NCBI GenBank assembly: GCA_020721225.1
Contig: DYNE01000003.1
Span: forward strand, 1 to 64,000
Reading direction: 5' to 3'
Length of the DNA stretch: 64,000 bases
Source: Pelodictyon luteolum
GTDB taxonomy: Bacteria; Bacteroidota; Chlorobiia; Chlorobiales; Chlorobiaceae
Part shown: positions 18,746 through 27,962 of the stretch, one piece after another
Layout of the letters: each line of letters starts with the position of its first letter
How positions within the stretch are numbered: position 1 is the stretch's first letter
The notes under the pieces: generated by a model
What the model was told of the DNA's origin: nothing
The model's database searches: none
What the model saw: the letters and a program-made list of their open reading frames with translations, nothing else
Program-made: the position numbers and the translations under genes

Positions 18746-20302
18746 TCAGAAGCTCCAGAAGTCGCGGTCGAGGTTGCGGTACTGGATGCCCTGCACGAGA
18801 TGGCGCATTTCGATCGTTTCCGATCCTTCGAGGTCGGCTATGGTGCGGCTGACTTTGAGGATGCGGTCGTGTGCGCGCGCCGAGAGGTTCAGCATGTTCA
18901 TGGCGTCCATAAGCTTCTGCGAACTTTCGGGGGAGAGCGCACAGAATTTTCTGATCAGTTTCGTGTTCATCTGCGCGTTGGTATAGACGCCGGTGCAGGA
19001 GGCTGCGGCGAACCGCTCGCGCTGCAGCTCCCGTGCCCGAATGACCCGTGCGCGGATGTTGTGCGAGCTTTCCGAGGCTGAGTCCGAAAACAGTTCGGTG
19101 TTTTCCACTTTCGGCACGTCGATGTGAATGTCGATCCGATCGAGCAGCGGGCCGGAAATTTTCGAAAGGTAGCGCTGTATCTCCTTGGGCGAGGCGGTCA
19201 GGTTGCCGTCCCGGTCTTTTAGGGCGCCGGCCGGGCTGGGGTTCATGGCCGCGACAAGCATGAAGCCTGCAGGGTAGCGGGTTGTCACCGATATTCTCGA
19301 TACCGTTACTTCCCGGTCTTCGAGCGGCTGGCGCAGAACTTCGAGGGCGCTTCGGGTGAATTCGGGGAGCTCGTCGAGAAAGAGAATGCCGTTGTGCGCA
19401 AGGCTCACTTCGCCCGGTTTCGCCGTTGTGCCGCCCCCGATCAGCGCGACGTTGCTGGTGGTGTGGTGCGGGTTACGGAAGGGACGCGTTACCATGAGCG
19501 GCCGGTCTTTTTCAAGCAGGTTCGCTACAGAATAGATTTTTGTGGTTTCGAGCGATTCCTCGAATCCAAGAGGCGGCAGAATGCCGGGCAGAGCCTTGGC
19601 GAGCATGGTTTTGCCGCTGCCCGGAGGCCCGATCATGAGCAGATTGTGTCCGCCGGCGGCGGCGATTTCAAGAGCCTTCTTGGCGGCCTGCTGCCCCTTG
19701 ATGTCGGCAAAATCAACGGGATATTCAGGCTCTTCGGAAAAGAGCTCGGATACGTTCACTTCAACCGGTGGGCGGCTCTCCTTGCCGTTCAGAAGCTCCG
19801 CGGTTTCGTTCAGGGTTTCTACGCCGTACACCCGGATATCGGCTTTTGAGGCCGATACTGCCACGGCGGCTTCCGCCGCGTTGGAAAGGGGCAGAATGAT
19901 TCTGTCGATTTTCTCCCTGGCTGCCATGATCGCAACCGGCAAGGCTCCGTTCACCCTGCGTATCGAGCCGTCGAGGGCGAGTTCACCCATGATGAGGGTG
20001 TTCCTGAACCGGTGATCTACGAGTTTCAGGGAGCCGAGCAGTCCGATGGCGACCGACAGGTCGAAAGCGGTTCCCTCTTTTTTGATGTCGGCGGGAGCGA
20101 GGTTGACCGTTACCTTTTTCGGCGGCATGTCGAAGCCGGAATTCTTTATGGCGGTGAGTATCCGTTCGCGGCTTTCCCGTATTGCGTTGTCCGGAAGACC
20201 GACCACGGTGAATGAAGGGATGCCTCCCGATACGTTGGTTTCCACATCAACCTTGACGGCGTCGATGCCTATAAGGGTCGCTGCTGAGAGTCTTGAAAGC
20301 AT
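18746..20302 (-). CDS. YifB/ComM family Mg-chelatase-like AAA+ ATPase
   Basis: This 518-residue protein has an N-terminal Lon-like (ChlI) domain containing VGLPDNAIRESRERI. The AAA+ domain has Walker A GPPGSGKTMLAKALPGI near residue 222 and Walker B ILFLDELPEFTRSALEVL. A C-terminal Mg_chelatase_C region includes NLSARAHDRILKVSRTIADL. Homologues (ComM) act as hexameric helicases that aid branch migration in natural transformation. It is not a pigment-pathway magnesium chelatase, despite the name and the photosynthetic host. Confidence 0.95.
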   Translation of the reverse strand: MLSRLSAATLIGIDAVKVDVETNVSGGIPSFTVVGLPDNAIRESRERILTAIKNSGFDMPPKKVTVNLAPADIKKEGTAFDLSVAIGLLGSLKLVDHRFRNTLIMGELALDGSIRRVNGALPVAIMAAREKIDRIILPLSNAAEAAVAVSASKADIRVYGVETLNETAELLNGKESRPPVEVNVSELFSEEPEYPVDFADIKGQQAAKKALEIAAAGGHNLLMIGPPGSGKTMLAKALPGILPPLGFEESLETTKIYSVANLLEKDRPLMVTRPFRNPHHTTSNVALIGGGTTAKPGEVSLAHNGILFLDELPEFTRSALEVLRQPLEDREVTVSRISVTTRYPAGFMLVAAMNPSPAGALKDRDGNLTASPKEIQRYLSKISGPLLDRIDIHIDVPKVENTELFSDSASESSHNIRARVIRARELQRERFAAASCTGVYTNAQMNTKLIRKFCALSPESSQKLMDAMNMLNLSARAHDRILKVSRTIADLEGSETIEMRHLVQGIQYRNLDRDFWSF

Positions 20303-20410
20303 GGGCGTATGGTAATGGTGGTTCTGAACGTCAATGGTTTCGGTTTCTGCCTGAAATATATGGCTATTTCTTTGCTGTTACTGCTGAAAAATACCGTTTT
20401 CTGTGTCCAT

Positions 20411-20559
20411 CCGCGTTATTTCGTAACCCGACAGCGTTGTCTGATTTTCCGGTTTCGTAGTTTATCCCGCTCTATCGGGACTGCGTTCGAGCTTTTATAC
20501 CCTCGCTCCTTCATGGAGCTTGCGCGTTGATCGCTCATTATATCATTATAGAGGCGCCC
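20411..20559. mobile_element. MITE-like element, copy 3 (decayed, left end unclear)
   Basis: This region shares the core ggtttcgtagtttatcccg and the small palindrome around tcccgctctatcggga with the other copies. It ends in gaggcgccc, matching the right terminal repeat of the family. The left terminal repeat is not recognisable, and no target duplication is visible, so it is an old or truncated copy. Confidence 0.65.
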
Positions 20560-20582
20560 TTTTTTTCTGATGGGCCTGAATA

Positions 20583-23351
20583 TTACCCTGTGGTTCGAAG
20601 GCCTCCGGAAATGGCGTTGACCGTCAGAAAGAGCTCCGGCAGCATGCCGTCGGCTTCTTCATCCATGCCGGTATGACGGAGTTCCCGCCAGCGCTTCAGG
20701 AGAGTGATCTGCTGCTGGTGCAGCATGGCGAGTCCTTCGCGTCGGGGGGCAATGAACCGGTTGACGTTGAGCCGCTGGGTTTCAAGCGGTTCGGCGAAAA
20801 GAATTTCGATATAGGCTTTTGTTCGCAGGTATTCGGCTTCGATCATGCCGAGGATGCGTTCCCTGACAGTTGCGTCGGTGACCAACCCGGCGTATTTGTG
20901 CATGATCTGCAGATCAGCAGAGGCAATGCTGGCGTCGGCATTGCTGACAATGTTGCGAAGCGGCGGCCATACATGGCTGCGGAAGCGGATTTCATCGAAG
21001 GTTTCCGGATCGATGCCGTGCAGGGCTTCAAGCGCAGACCCGACTCCGTACCATCCCGAAAGCGCAAATCGGGCCTGGTTCCAGCTGAAGACCCAGGGGA
21101 TTGCCCGAAGATCCGCAAGGGTGGTTTTTCCGCTCCTTCTTGAAGGCCGCGAGCCTATCCGGTTCGATTCAATAATATCAATTGGAGTGGCTTCCCTGAA
21201 AAAGGTCAGAAATCCTTCGGTTTCGATGAGCTGCCTGTATGCGGTATGGCTTTTTTCGGACAGCCGATCCATGATCGGTTCGAGGGGGTATTCTGTTTTT
21301 TTTCTTTGCTGCTGCCTGATTACGGAGCCGGCAATTCCAGCCATGAAGAGTTCGAGATTATAGACGGCGCTGATGCGGTTCGCATATTTTTGAGCGATGG
21401 TTTCTCCCTGCTCGGTAAAGCACATTCCGGCCCGGAACGATCCGTAGGGCTGTGCCTTGATGAACCGGTGGGTCGGTCCGGCACCCCGACTTATGCTTCC
21501 GCCCCTGCCATGAAAAAACAGGATATCGGTTCCGCAAAGCCTGCCTGCCTCAAGCAGCGCTTCCTGTGCCCGATAGAGCGTCCAGGTGCTTGCGAAAATG
21601 CCTCCATCCTTGTTGCTGTCGCTGTATCCGATCATGACCTCCTGAACCCGCCGCGCTTTTCCAGCCTTTTTTCTGCGGTATTCGAGACTTCTTGCGGTTA
21701 CGGGATGTAGAAGGAACTCCTGCAGTATCGCCGGGCTTTTTTTCAGGTCGTCGATGGTTTCAAAAAGCGGAACGACCGGGAGCATGCAGGCGTCTCCGTC
21801 GCCGGAAGGGGTCATCAGCCCGACCTCCCTGGCAAAAAGATAGACAACGAGAAGGTCTGAAACATTTCTGGTCATGCTGACGATAAGGGAGCCCAGGCCG
21901 TCGGTTCCGTACTGTTTGCCGTGATCGAGCAATACCCTGTAGCAGGCGAGTACAGCTTCGGCTTCGGGTCCGGCCGTCATATCCGGATGGGTAAATGGCC
22001 GGGGAGAGTGCAGTTCCCGGTCGAGAAACGCTCTTCTTTCGCATTCGTCCCACTCCAGGAAGCCGCTTCCGTCGAGACCGGCTGCCGTCATCAGCTGGGA
22101 AAGCGCAAGGTCGTGAAAGCGGCTGTTCTGACGGATGTCCAGCGATCCGAGATGGAAGCCGAATGTCTGCACGATCCGGAATACCGGCGCGACATCCGTA
22201 TCGGCAATGCAGTGGGCCCCTATTGCCGTCAGGGACTCTCTCAGGAGAGCGAGGTCTTCAAGGAGTTCGGCCGCATCCATGTAGCAGCATGGTTCGGAGG
22301 TCGTTCTGATGGCGTCGGATATTCCTGCTTCAAGCGGAAGAGAGGCGATCATGAGGTTGATGAACTGCCTCCATGGTTCGTGGCGGTTTCTCCGCATGGC
22401 TTCCTGCCCTTTCTCTCCGAGCCTTCCGGCGAGATGTTCGATGCGACGGGCAAGCGGGGCTCCGGGAGCATGGAGCCTTTCGGAAAGACTGAGTTTCGAT
22501 GCCAGTTCCCTGAGATGGCGGAGGACAAGCATCAGGGCGTTGCTTCGCATGTCGGCAAGGGTCTCTTCCGTTACCTCGGCCGTTACAAGGGGATGACCGT
22601 CTCGATCGCCTCCGACCCAGCTGCCGAACGAGAGTCGGGGCAGCGAGCGCGGATCGGAAAGTTTGCCGGGATCGAATCCCGTGCCTTTCCATGCCTGGAT
22701 GAGCCGCTTGTCGAGCAGGGGCAGAACCTCCGGAAAAATATTGCAGAGGTAATGAATCACGTTTCGCCGTTCGGCCGATACTTCGGGTTTGTCGAACAGA
22801 ATTTCGCCGGTTCTCCAGAGCCTTTCCATGACAACCTTGATCTCATTGCGGATCTCCTGTTGCTCCTGAGGGGTCCACATCTGGTTTTCCCGTTTTACCA
22901 GAAGCAGATAGAGCTGCCTGTGCTGTTCAAGTACGGTTTTACGTTTCGCTTCTGTAGGATGCGCCGTCAGGACTGCATTGACGGCGATCTCCGGCAGGAG
23001 TGTCCGGATTTCCGTTTCGGCGATGCCTGTATCCCTGAGCCGCCCGAGAGTTCTCCCCCATAGTCCGGTGAGGTACTCCAGTCCTTTTTCGGCTTCGAGC
23101 GCACGTCTGTTCTGAGCGCCGGAGTTTTCCTCCGCCATATTGAGGAGCTGGAAAAAAATGGAAAAAGCCTGCAGGGCGCGCTCGGTGTTCGGATAGCGTT
23201 CAAGAGGGATGCCGGCATTTTCAAATGGCAGATGGTCCGCCAGTTCGTGCTCGCCAAGATCGCGGAGCACCTCCCGGAAGCATTCGAGCAGGAAGGTTGT
23301 ATCCCGCTCGGCTTTTTCAAAATCTATGACGCTGCTGGTTGAGGTAATCAT
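20583..23351 (-). CDS. ppc: phosphoenolpyruvate carboxylase
   Basis: This 922-residue cytosolic enzyme converts PEP and bicarbonate to oxaloacetate. It shows VLTAHPTEAKRKTVLEQ near residue 130 (catalytic His), GYSDSNKDGG and FHGRGGSISRGAGPTH. The C-terminus is GLRTTG, equivalent to the usual (R/K)NTG end. Length is normal. In green sulfur bacteria this is an anaplerotic step linked to the reductive TCA cycle. It stands alone, with about 290 bp upstream shared with divergent pscC. Confidence 0.97.
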   Translation of the reverse strand: MITSTSSVIDFEKAERDTTFLLECFREVLRDLGEHELADHLPFENAGIPLERYPNTERALQAFSIFFQLLNMAEENSGAQNRRALEAEKGLEYLTGLWGRTLGRLRDTGIAETEIRTLLPEIAVNAVLTAHPTEAKRKTVLEQHRQLYLLLVKRENQMWTPQEQQEIRNEIKVVMERLWRTGEILFDKPEVSAERRNVIHYLCNIFPEVLPLLDKRLIQAWKGTGFDPGKLSDPRSLPRLSFGSWVGGDRDGHPLVTAEVTEETLADMRSNALMLVLRHLRELASKLSLSERLHAPGAPLARRIEHLAGRLGEKGQEAMRRNRHEPWRQFINLMIASLPLEAGISDAIRTTSEPCCYMDAAELLEDLALLRESLTAIGAHCIADTDVAPVFRIVQTFGFHLGSLDIRQNSRFHDLALSQLMTAAGLDGSGFLEWDECERRAFLDRELHSPRPFTHPDMTAGPEAEAVLACYRVLLDHGKQYGTDGLGSLIVSMTRNVSDLLVVYLFAREVGLMTPSGDGDACMLPVVPLFETIDDLKKSPAILQEFLLHPVTARSLEYRRKKAGKARRVQEVMIGYSDSNKDGGIFASTWTLYRAQEALLEAGRLCGTDILFFHGRGGSISRGAGPTHRFIKAQPYGSFRAGMCFTEQGETIAQKYANRISAVYNLELFMAGIAGSVIRQQQRKKTEYPLEPIMDRLSEKSHTAYRQLIETEGFLTFFREATPIDIIESNRIGSRPSRRSGKTTLADLRAIPWVFSWNQARFALSGWYGVGSALEALHGIDPETFDEIRFRSHVWPPLRNIVSNADASIASADLQIMHKYAGLVTDATVRERILGMIEAEYLRTKAYIEILFAEPLETQRLNVNRFIAPRREGLAMLHQQQITLLKRWRELRHTGMDEEADGMLPELFLTVNAISGGLRTTG

Positions 23352-23567
23352 GAGTATCCGGAAAATGTTTTCAATGGTTCGGGGCTTTGTATATCATGAG
23401 TATTTGCAAAAAAGAGGTTAGATGCAACAGGAATTTATTATTACATCGGGCAATCCGGAAGCTCGCCGGCTTTTTTGCCGTCAGCCCGATCGTTCATTTT
23501 TCTTCGCTTCTTCCTGCAGGAATGGAACGATCAGTCCGGTAAAGGTTTATGTTTTTCTGCTTTCTGT

Positions 23568-23596
23568 TTGCCGCCTTTACATATTATGCTTATCTT
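23568..23596 (+). promoter_or_regulatory. candidate promoter of pscC
   Basis: TTGCCG (23568-23573) and TATCTT (23591-23596) are separated by 17 nt and end 48 bp before the pscC start. The match is moderate; no other good pair was seen nearby. Confidence 0.3.
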
Positions 23597-23644
23597 GCTT
23601 AATAAAACATCTGTAAGCCACTAACACCTAATTCACTACCTGTC

Positions 23645-24346
23645 ATGGACAACAAATCAAACGGTAAGCTTATTGCTCTTGCAATCGGTGGAGCTGTCTT
23701 AATGGGGGCTTTGTTTTTCGGGGTGTCGTTTTTAACCGGGTACAAGGTGCCGGCTGAAAACATTTCTGCTTTTCTTACTCCGATACGCTCTTTTTCGGGC
23801 TGGTTTCTGTTGATTTTCTGTGCTTCACTGATCATCATGACGCTGGGAAAGATGTCTTCCCGAATCAGCGACAGATGGTTTTTAAGCTTTCCGCTTGGAG
23901 CCCTCGGCATTGTTGCTCTCATGTTCGTTATTCTCTGGATCAGACCCTCAGGTATTCTTCTTCCCACTACAGGACGCACCACCACTCTTGAAGGACAGTC
24001 TATCCGTTCGGTGCCTCAGTTGACCGCTTTTCTCGAAGGCGACACTGATTTCGTCAATGCCACAAAGGAAAGCCTTGAAAAGGATGCCGCAGATGAAGCC
24101 GCTGCTGCCGCTGCAGCTCCCGCTTCGGGCGAGACTGCCTCTATTGATTTCGATGCCGCAAAAAAACTGGTTGACAACAAGTGCAACAAGTGTCATACGC
24201 TTGATTCCGTTGGCGATAAATTGAAAAAATACATCAAGCAGGGTGAAACCGAGAAAATTATCCTGACCATGAAAATCGTCCCGAACTCCGGCATCACAGA
24301 TGCCGATGTGAAGCAGATGGTCCCCTGGTTCAATGCGAAATACTGA
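23645..24346 (+). CDS. pscC: photosynthetic reaction centre cytochrome c (PscC, cyt c-z)
   Basis: This 233-residue membrane protein begins MDNKSNGKLIALAIGGA. It has three hydrophobic helices in the first 100 residues (around 8-30, 50-66 and 80-98) and then a periplasmic domain with one haem site CNKCH near residues 180-184. The arrangement and the N-terminal half match PscC of Chlorobiaceae, which passes electrons to the P840 special pair of the type I reaction centre. Between the helices and the haem domain lies a linker with an alanine-rich stretch (residues about 150-162) that makes the protein longer than the copy I recall from Chlorobaculum. It has its own terminator. Confidence 0.93.
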   Translation: MDNKSNGKLIALAIGGAVLMGALFFGVSFLTGYKVPAENISAFLTPIRSFSGWFLLIFCASLIIMTLGKMSSRISDRWFLSFPLGALGIVALMFVILWIRPSGILLPTTGRTTTLEGQSIRSVPQLTAFLEGDTDFVNATKESLEKDAADEAAAAAAAPASGETASIDFDAAKKLVDNKCNKCHTLDSVGDKLKKYIKQGETEKIILTMKIVPNSGITDADVKQMVPWFNAKY

Positions 24347-24375
24347 TATTCGCGCATCCCACCCTTTTTAAACAG

Positions 24376-24403
24376 AAAAACCCGGTTTTCATGCCGGGTT
24401 TTT
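24376..24403 (+). terminator. intrinsic terminator of pscC
   Basis: Perfect 10-bp arms aaaaacccgg (24376-24385) and ccgggttttt (24394-24403) enclose an 8-nt loop. The hairpin ends in a T run and lies 29 bp past the pscC stop. It may also serve queF from the other side. Confidence 0.9.
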
Positions 24404-24427
24404 CTGTTGGTGCCGTTTCCGGCTCCG

Positions 24428-24781
24428 TTACGCTTTTCTGCCGCTGTGTGTGACCGTTACGGTTTCGGTTATACCTCCCCTGGCTTTCCATTCGCTTTTG
24501 ACGGTCATCTCTCTCGGCTGCGATACCGCGACGAGATCGTCGAGAATGGTGTTGGTGACGTTTTCATAAAAAATGCCTGCGTTGCGGAAGTCGAGAAAAT
24601 AATATTTGAGCGACTTCAGTTCGATACAGACCTTGTCGGGGACGTAGGTTACGGTGATGGTGCCGAAATCGGGAAGGCCTGTTTTCGGGCAGACCGAGGT
24701 GAATTCAGGGTTGACAATTTCGATGATGTAGTCCCGTTCCGGGAAGGTATTGTCAAATACTTCAAGAAGCTCTTTTCTCAT
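24428..24781 (-). CDS. queF: NADPH-dependent 7-cyano-7-deazaguanine reductase
   Basis: This 117-residue protein reduces preQ0 to preQ1 in queuosine synthesis. The active-site Cys is in [15 protein letters not shown] near residue 31, with the catalytic Asp shortly after. [16 protein letters not shown] holds the substrate-binding glutamate. The short, single-domain form is the YkvM-type QueF. No preQ1-riboswitch-like structure was noticed in the roughly 140 bp upstream. Confidence 0.95.
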   Translation of the reverse strand: MRKELLEVFDNTFPERDYIIEIVNPEFTSVCPKTGLPDFGTITVTYVPDKVCIELKSLKYYFLDFRNAGIFYENVTNTILDDLVAVSQPREMTVKSEWKARGGITETVTVTHSGRKA

Positions 24782-24923
24782 AAGGTTTTATCTTCGGTTT
24801 AAGGTATTGAAGCATTACGTTGCCCTGCAAAATAGAAATCCGGTATGATTTTCATTAAATTCCTCCGGTTTTTTCTTTTTCAGAGAGAGGAACGATCTGA
24901 TAACAGTAACCTGATTACTCGCT

Positions 24924-25631
24924 ATGAACCTGCGGCATGAGCCTCCGATTACGGAGCTTGAAGGGCTTTACCATGAGCTTTCCGGAGAGTATGATCTTTC
25001 GGAAACGCCATATTGCATTGGCCGGAAGGCATTCAGCTTTCTCAGCGTACTGGACAGTTATGCGCTTCTCGACAGAATATCTCCGGAAGAGTTTGTCCGG
25101 GATGAGCAGATGCCATACTGGGCTGAAATCTGGCCTGCAGCGATAATACTTTCCGGATTTATTGCCGATGAGCTTTCCGTGACGGGCAAGCGCGTCGTCG
25201 AGATCGGCGCAGGCGTGGGAATGGTGTCGGTTACCGCGGCAGCTTGCGGAGCGGCTGTTTTTGCAACCGATTACTCCATTGAAGCGTTGCGTTTTATCAG
25301 GTACAATGCTCTTATGAACAAGGTTCCGGTCGAAACGGGACGTCTCGACTGGAGAGCGGTTCAATGCGCGGAGCGGTTCGATATGCTTTTTGCGGCCGAT
25401 GTGCTCTATGAGCGTGTCAACCTGCTTCCTATCGTAACCGCGATAGATAAATTGCTTAAACCGGGAGGCGCCGCATATATAGCCGATCCCCGAAGGCGGC
25501 TTGCAGGACAGTTTCTCGAACTTGCCGGAGAGAACGGTTATGCAATTACTACATACAGCAAAAGTTACACTGACGGCAAGTTGCCTGTCGGAGTAAACAT
25601 CTACAGATTGAGCAAAAAGAATGATGGATAG
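24924..25631 (+). CDS. SAM-dependent methyltransferase, lysine-methyltransferase-like (Methyltransf_16)
   Basis: This 235-residue protein has SAM-binding motif I VVEIGAGVGMVSVTAA near residue 92. An acidic motif II (FATDYSIEALRFIRYNA) and FDMLFAADVLYERVNLLPIV follow. The D-x-Y-style post-motif resembles the METTL/Nnt1 protein-lysine methyltransferase group. MPYWAEIWPAAIILSGFI before motif I is also typical of that group. The target is unknown. The gene overlaps the next by 11 bp and leads a long plus-strand gene block that ends with a TPR lipoprotein. Confidence 0.85.
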   Translation: MNLRHEPPITELEGLYHELSGEYDLSETPYCIGRKAFSFLSVLDSYALLDRISPEEFVRDEQMPYWAEIWPAAIILSGFIADELSVTGKRVVEIGAGVGMVSVTAAACGAAVFATDYSIEALRFIRYNALMNKVPVETGRLDWRAVQCAERFDMLFAADVLYERVNLLPIVTAIDKLLKPGGAAYIADPRRRLAGQFLELAGENGYAITTYSKSYTDGKLPVGVNIYRLSKKNDG

Positions 25632-26481
25632 GATGAAACCCGAATGCCGGATTCGATGGCGTTACCTTGCAGGTGACGATGCAATGATCTGGCGATTGAT
25701 GTTTACCCGGAGCGGGGCGCTTGTCGGTCAGAAACGTTGCCTGAATCAGCGGCGTTCGCTTTTTTTTTTCATTGACGACCGTTCGGGGCAGATTCTGGTC
25801 GATGACTATCTGCTGCTGATTTCCGAAGGGGGGGCGCTGGCGGGAGAGGGCTGGTTTACCGGAATCGAGACGGTTTCAGAAAATCTTGTCTATCTTCATA
25901 GCTATCAGGAGAACAGTCCGGAACATAGAGGTCTGTGGGCCGTTGATGCCGCAACGGGCAGAGTGGTCTGGTTCAGGGGTGATATCGTTTATTGCATCAC
26001 CATCGAAGAAGGCTTTCTTGTTTATATCCCTTCGGTGTTTGCCGGTTTTCCTGAACGGAACTATCTGATTGTCGATCCGCTTACCGGCAGAGAAATGAGA
26101 CGACCGGGTAACGACAGCGGCGCGGTCAACGCCCTGAGACTCGAAGGGCTTTCCGAAGAGGAACGGCAGGAGGTGACGCTTCCCGAATTTGCCGTCGAGG
26201 GCTCTTTTCAATGCAGGATGCCCCGGGATGCCTGTGCGGCCGCTACGGAACTCACTGAATGTCTGACTGTCGATAACGTAACGGTAGTCGCGGATCATGA
26301 GCGGCATCAATTTTCCGGAGCATGGCAGAGCACGCTTCGCATTGTGTATGAAGGGGAGCTTCTCTATGAAGATATCATGGCTGAAAATCGGGATGTACCG
26401 GCAGTAAACAGTTTTCTGCTTCGAAACAGGGGCTTATATTATATAAAAGAGGCCTCGGAACTCATTGTTGTAGATATATGA
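25621..26481 (+). CDS. DUF4905-like protein of unknown function
   Basis: This 286-residue protein has no signal peptide. Its repeated aromatic and glycine strand pattern ([49 protein letters not shown]) looks like irregular beta-propeller blades. It resembles the DUF4905 family known from Bacteroidetes and Chlorobi; this family call is from memory of its pattern. It overlaps the methyltransferase by 11 bp and xerC by 4 bp (ATGA), so the three are surely co-transcribed. No enzymatic motif was seen. Confidence 0.65.
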   Translation: MMDRMKPECRIRWRYLAGDDAMIWRLMFTRSGALVGQKRCLNQRRSLFFFIDDRSGQILVDDYLLLISEGGALAGEGWFTGIETVSENLVYLHSYQENSPEHRGLWAVDAATGRVVWFRGDIVYCITIEEGFLVYIPSVFAGFPERNYLIVDPLTGREMRRPGNDSGAVNALRLEGLSEEERQEVTLPEFAVEGSFQCRMPRDACAAATELTECLTVDNVTVVADHERHQFSGAWQSTLRIVYEGELLYEDIMAENRDVPAVNSFLLRNRGLYYIKEASELIVVDI

Positions 26482-27491
26482 AGCCTCAGCTTTCCCAAAA
26501 ACAGCCGCATGACCCTGATGGAAGCCGCTACCCGGAAATCGAACGATTTCTCGATTATCTGAAGAGCCAGAAAAACGTCTCTTCTCATACCGTCACGGCC
26601 TACCGCAATGATCTCGACCAGTTCAGCAGCTTTATCGCCTCTCATCTCGGTATCGAGGATATGCGGAATTTTTTACCCGAACAGCTTGCCGTTGTCGATG
26701 TGCGTCTCTATATGGGTTATCTGCTCAAAAACGGATTGCAGCCCAAGTCGATTGCCCGTAAACTTGCCACGCTGAAAAGTTTTTACCGGTATCTGCAGCA
26801 TATCGGTATCATCAGAACCTCCGTTCTCGCCTATGTGACCACGCCGAAATATCCGAGAACCGTGCCCGGTTTTCTTACAGAGCAGCAGACGGAGAAGCTT
26901 TTCGGGGAAGTTCTTTCCGGCCCTTCAGCTGCCGCGTCCCATTCCGGTACGCAGGATCTCCAGGAGCAGTTCGAGCTTGAACGCGACCGCGCTCTTTTTG
27001 AGGTATTGTACAGTTGCGGACTTCGGATATCAGAGCTGACGGGGCTTGAAATGCATAATCTCAGTCTTGATAGCGGTCATGTGAAAATAACGGGAAAAGG
27101 GAACAAGCAGCGGATCGTCCCGCTTGGCTCCTGTGCCGTTGAGGCATTGAAAAAATATTTTGAAGTCCGGCGAAACTTCTTTAGAATATTCTTGAAGGGC
27201 GATGCCGGGGCCTTCACGCATGTGTTTGTAACGAAAAAAGGCAAAAAGATTTATCCCATGCTTGTCCAGAGGATCACCAGAAAGTATCTGACACCGGTAA
27301 CGGAGCAGAAAGAGAGAAATCCACATATCCTTCGACACAGTTTTGCCACCCATATGCTCAACAGCGGGGCCGATCTGAAAAGCGTCAGTGAAATGCTCGG
27401 CCACAGCAGCCTGACAACAACGGAGATCTATACCCACGTTACCTTCAGCAGGCTCAGTGAGGTTTACCGGAAAGCCCATCCTAAAGCTTGA
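26478..27491 (+). CDS. xerC: XerC/XerD-type tyrosine recombinase
   Basis: This 337-residue protein has an N-terminal SAM-like core-binding domain ([18 protein letters not shown]) and a C-terminal catalytic domain. The catalytic residues are present: Arg in CGLRISEL, Lys in TGKGNKQR, His and Arg in [11 protein letters not shown], His in GHSSL, and Tyr in EIYTHV. It probably resolves chromosome dimers at dif. An insert of about 20 residues separates the core-binding domain from the catalytic domain. XerC versus XerD cannot be decided here. The housekeeping-type context argues against a phage or integron integrase. Confidence 0.9.
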   Translation: MKPQLSQKQPHDPDGSRYPEIERFLDYLKSQKNVSSHTVTAYRNDLDQFSSFIASHLGIEDMRNFLPEQLAVVDVRLYMGYLLKNGLQPKSIARKLATLKSFYRYLQHIGIIRTSVLAYVTTPKYPRTVPGFLTEQQTEKLFGEVLSGPSAAASHSGTQDLQEQFELERDRALFEVLYSCGLRISELTGLEMHNLSLDSGHVKITGKGNKQRIVPLGSCAVEALKKYFEVRRNFFRIFLKGDAGAFTHVFVTKKGKKIYPMLVQRITRKYLTPVTEQKERNPHILRHSFATHMLNSGADLKSVSEMLGHSSLTTTEIYTHVTFSRLSEVYRKAHPKA

Positions 27492-27566
27492 TTAATTGTT
27501 GACCTCGCCTGTTCAAGGGATGTCTTGTTCCTTCATTATGTTCACCTTTTATCTTTGGAGGTTTCT

Positions 27567-27890
27567 ATGACCAAGTCTGTCGATACTGAAACCATGAGCG
27601 TACAGGTTACCCTGCGTCACTCCAGTAATCACACCAGTATAGAAGAGTATGCCCGCACTGCGGTGCAGTCTCTGGCAAGAGTGTTTCCGGGTATCATATC
27701 GTGTCATATTATTCTTGATCATCAGAAAAACGACGTCGAAAAGAACAAACTTGCCGAAATAACCGTGCACGTTCCACAGAATGTGCTGGTGGCAAGGGAT
27801 GCTGCAGCTGCATATGAGCCGGCAGTGGACGGTTGCGTTGATTCTCTTGCCCGTCAGCTGCAGAGACACAAGGAAAAAATGACTCAATAA
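27567..27890 (+). CDS. hpf: ribosome hibernation promoting factor, short form
   Basis: This 107-residue protein starts at MTKSVDTETMSVQVTLRHSS after a GGAG at 27557-27560. It has the beta-alpha-beta fold of HPF/RaiA (ARTAVQSLARVFPGIISCHI, LAEITVHVPQNVL). It lacks the dimerisation tail of long HPF. It would bind the decoding centre of idle ribosomes. It sits 75 bp downstream of xerC and before hprK, with a hairpin between. Confidence 0.9.
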   Translation: MTKSVDTETMSVQVTLRHSSNHTSIEEYARTAVQSLARVFPGIISCHIILDHQKNDVEKNKLAEITVHVPQNVLVARDAAAAYEPAVDGCVDSLARQLQRHKEKMTQ

Positions 27891-27898
27891 TCCTGCTT

Positions 27899-27931
27899 GC
27901 GCCGCCTGTACAAAGTTACTGCAGGCGGCGC
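27899..27931 (+). terminator. hairpin between hpf and hprK
   Basis: Perfect 10-bp GC-rich arms gcgccgcctg (27899-27908) and its complement (27922-27931) follow the hpf stop directly. There is no T run, so it may stabilise the hpf mRNA end or attenuate rather than fully terminate. Confidence 0.55.
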
Positions 27932-27962
27932 AGGATAGTTCGTCACCACTTACGTTTTCGCC

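Noticed and set aside
18746..20302. Magnesium chelatase of (bacterio)chlorophyll synthesis
   Set aside because: Domain order (Lon-like domain, AAA+, Mg_chelatase_C) is that of YifB/ComM, not of BchI or BchD.
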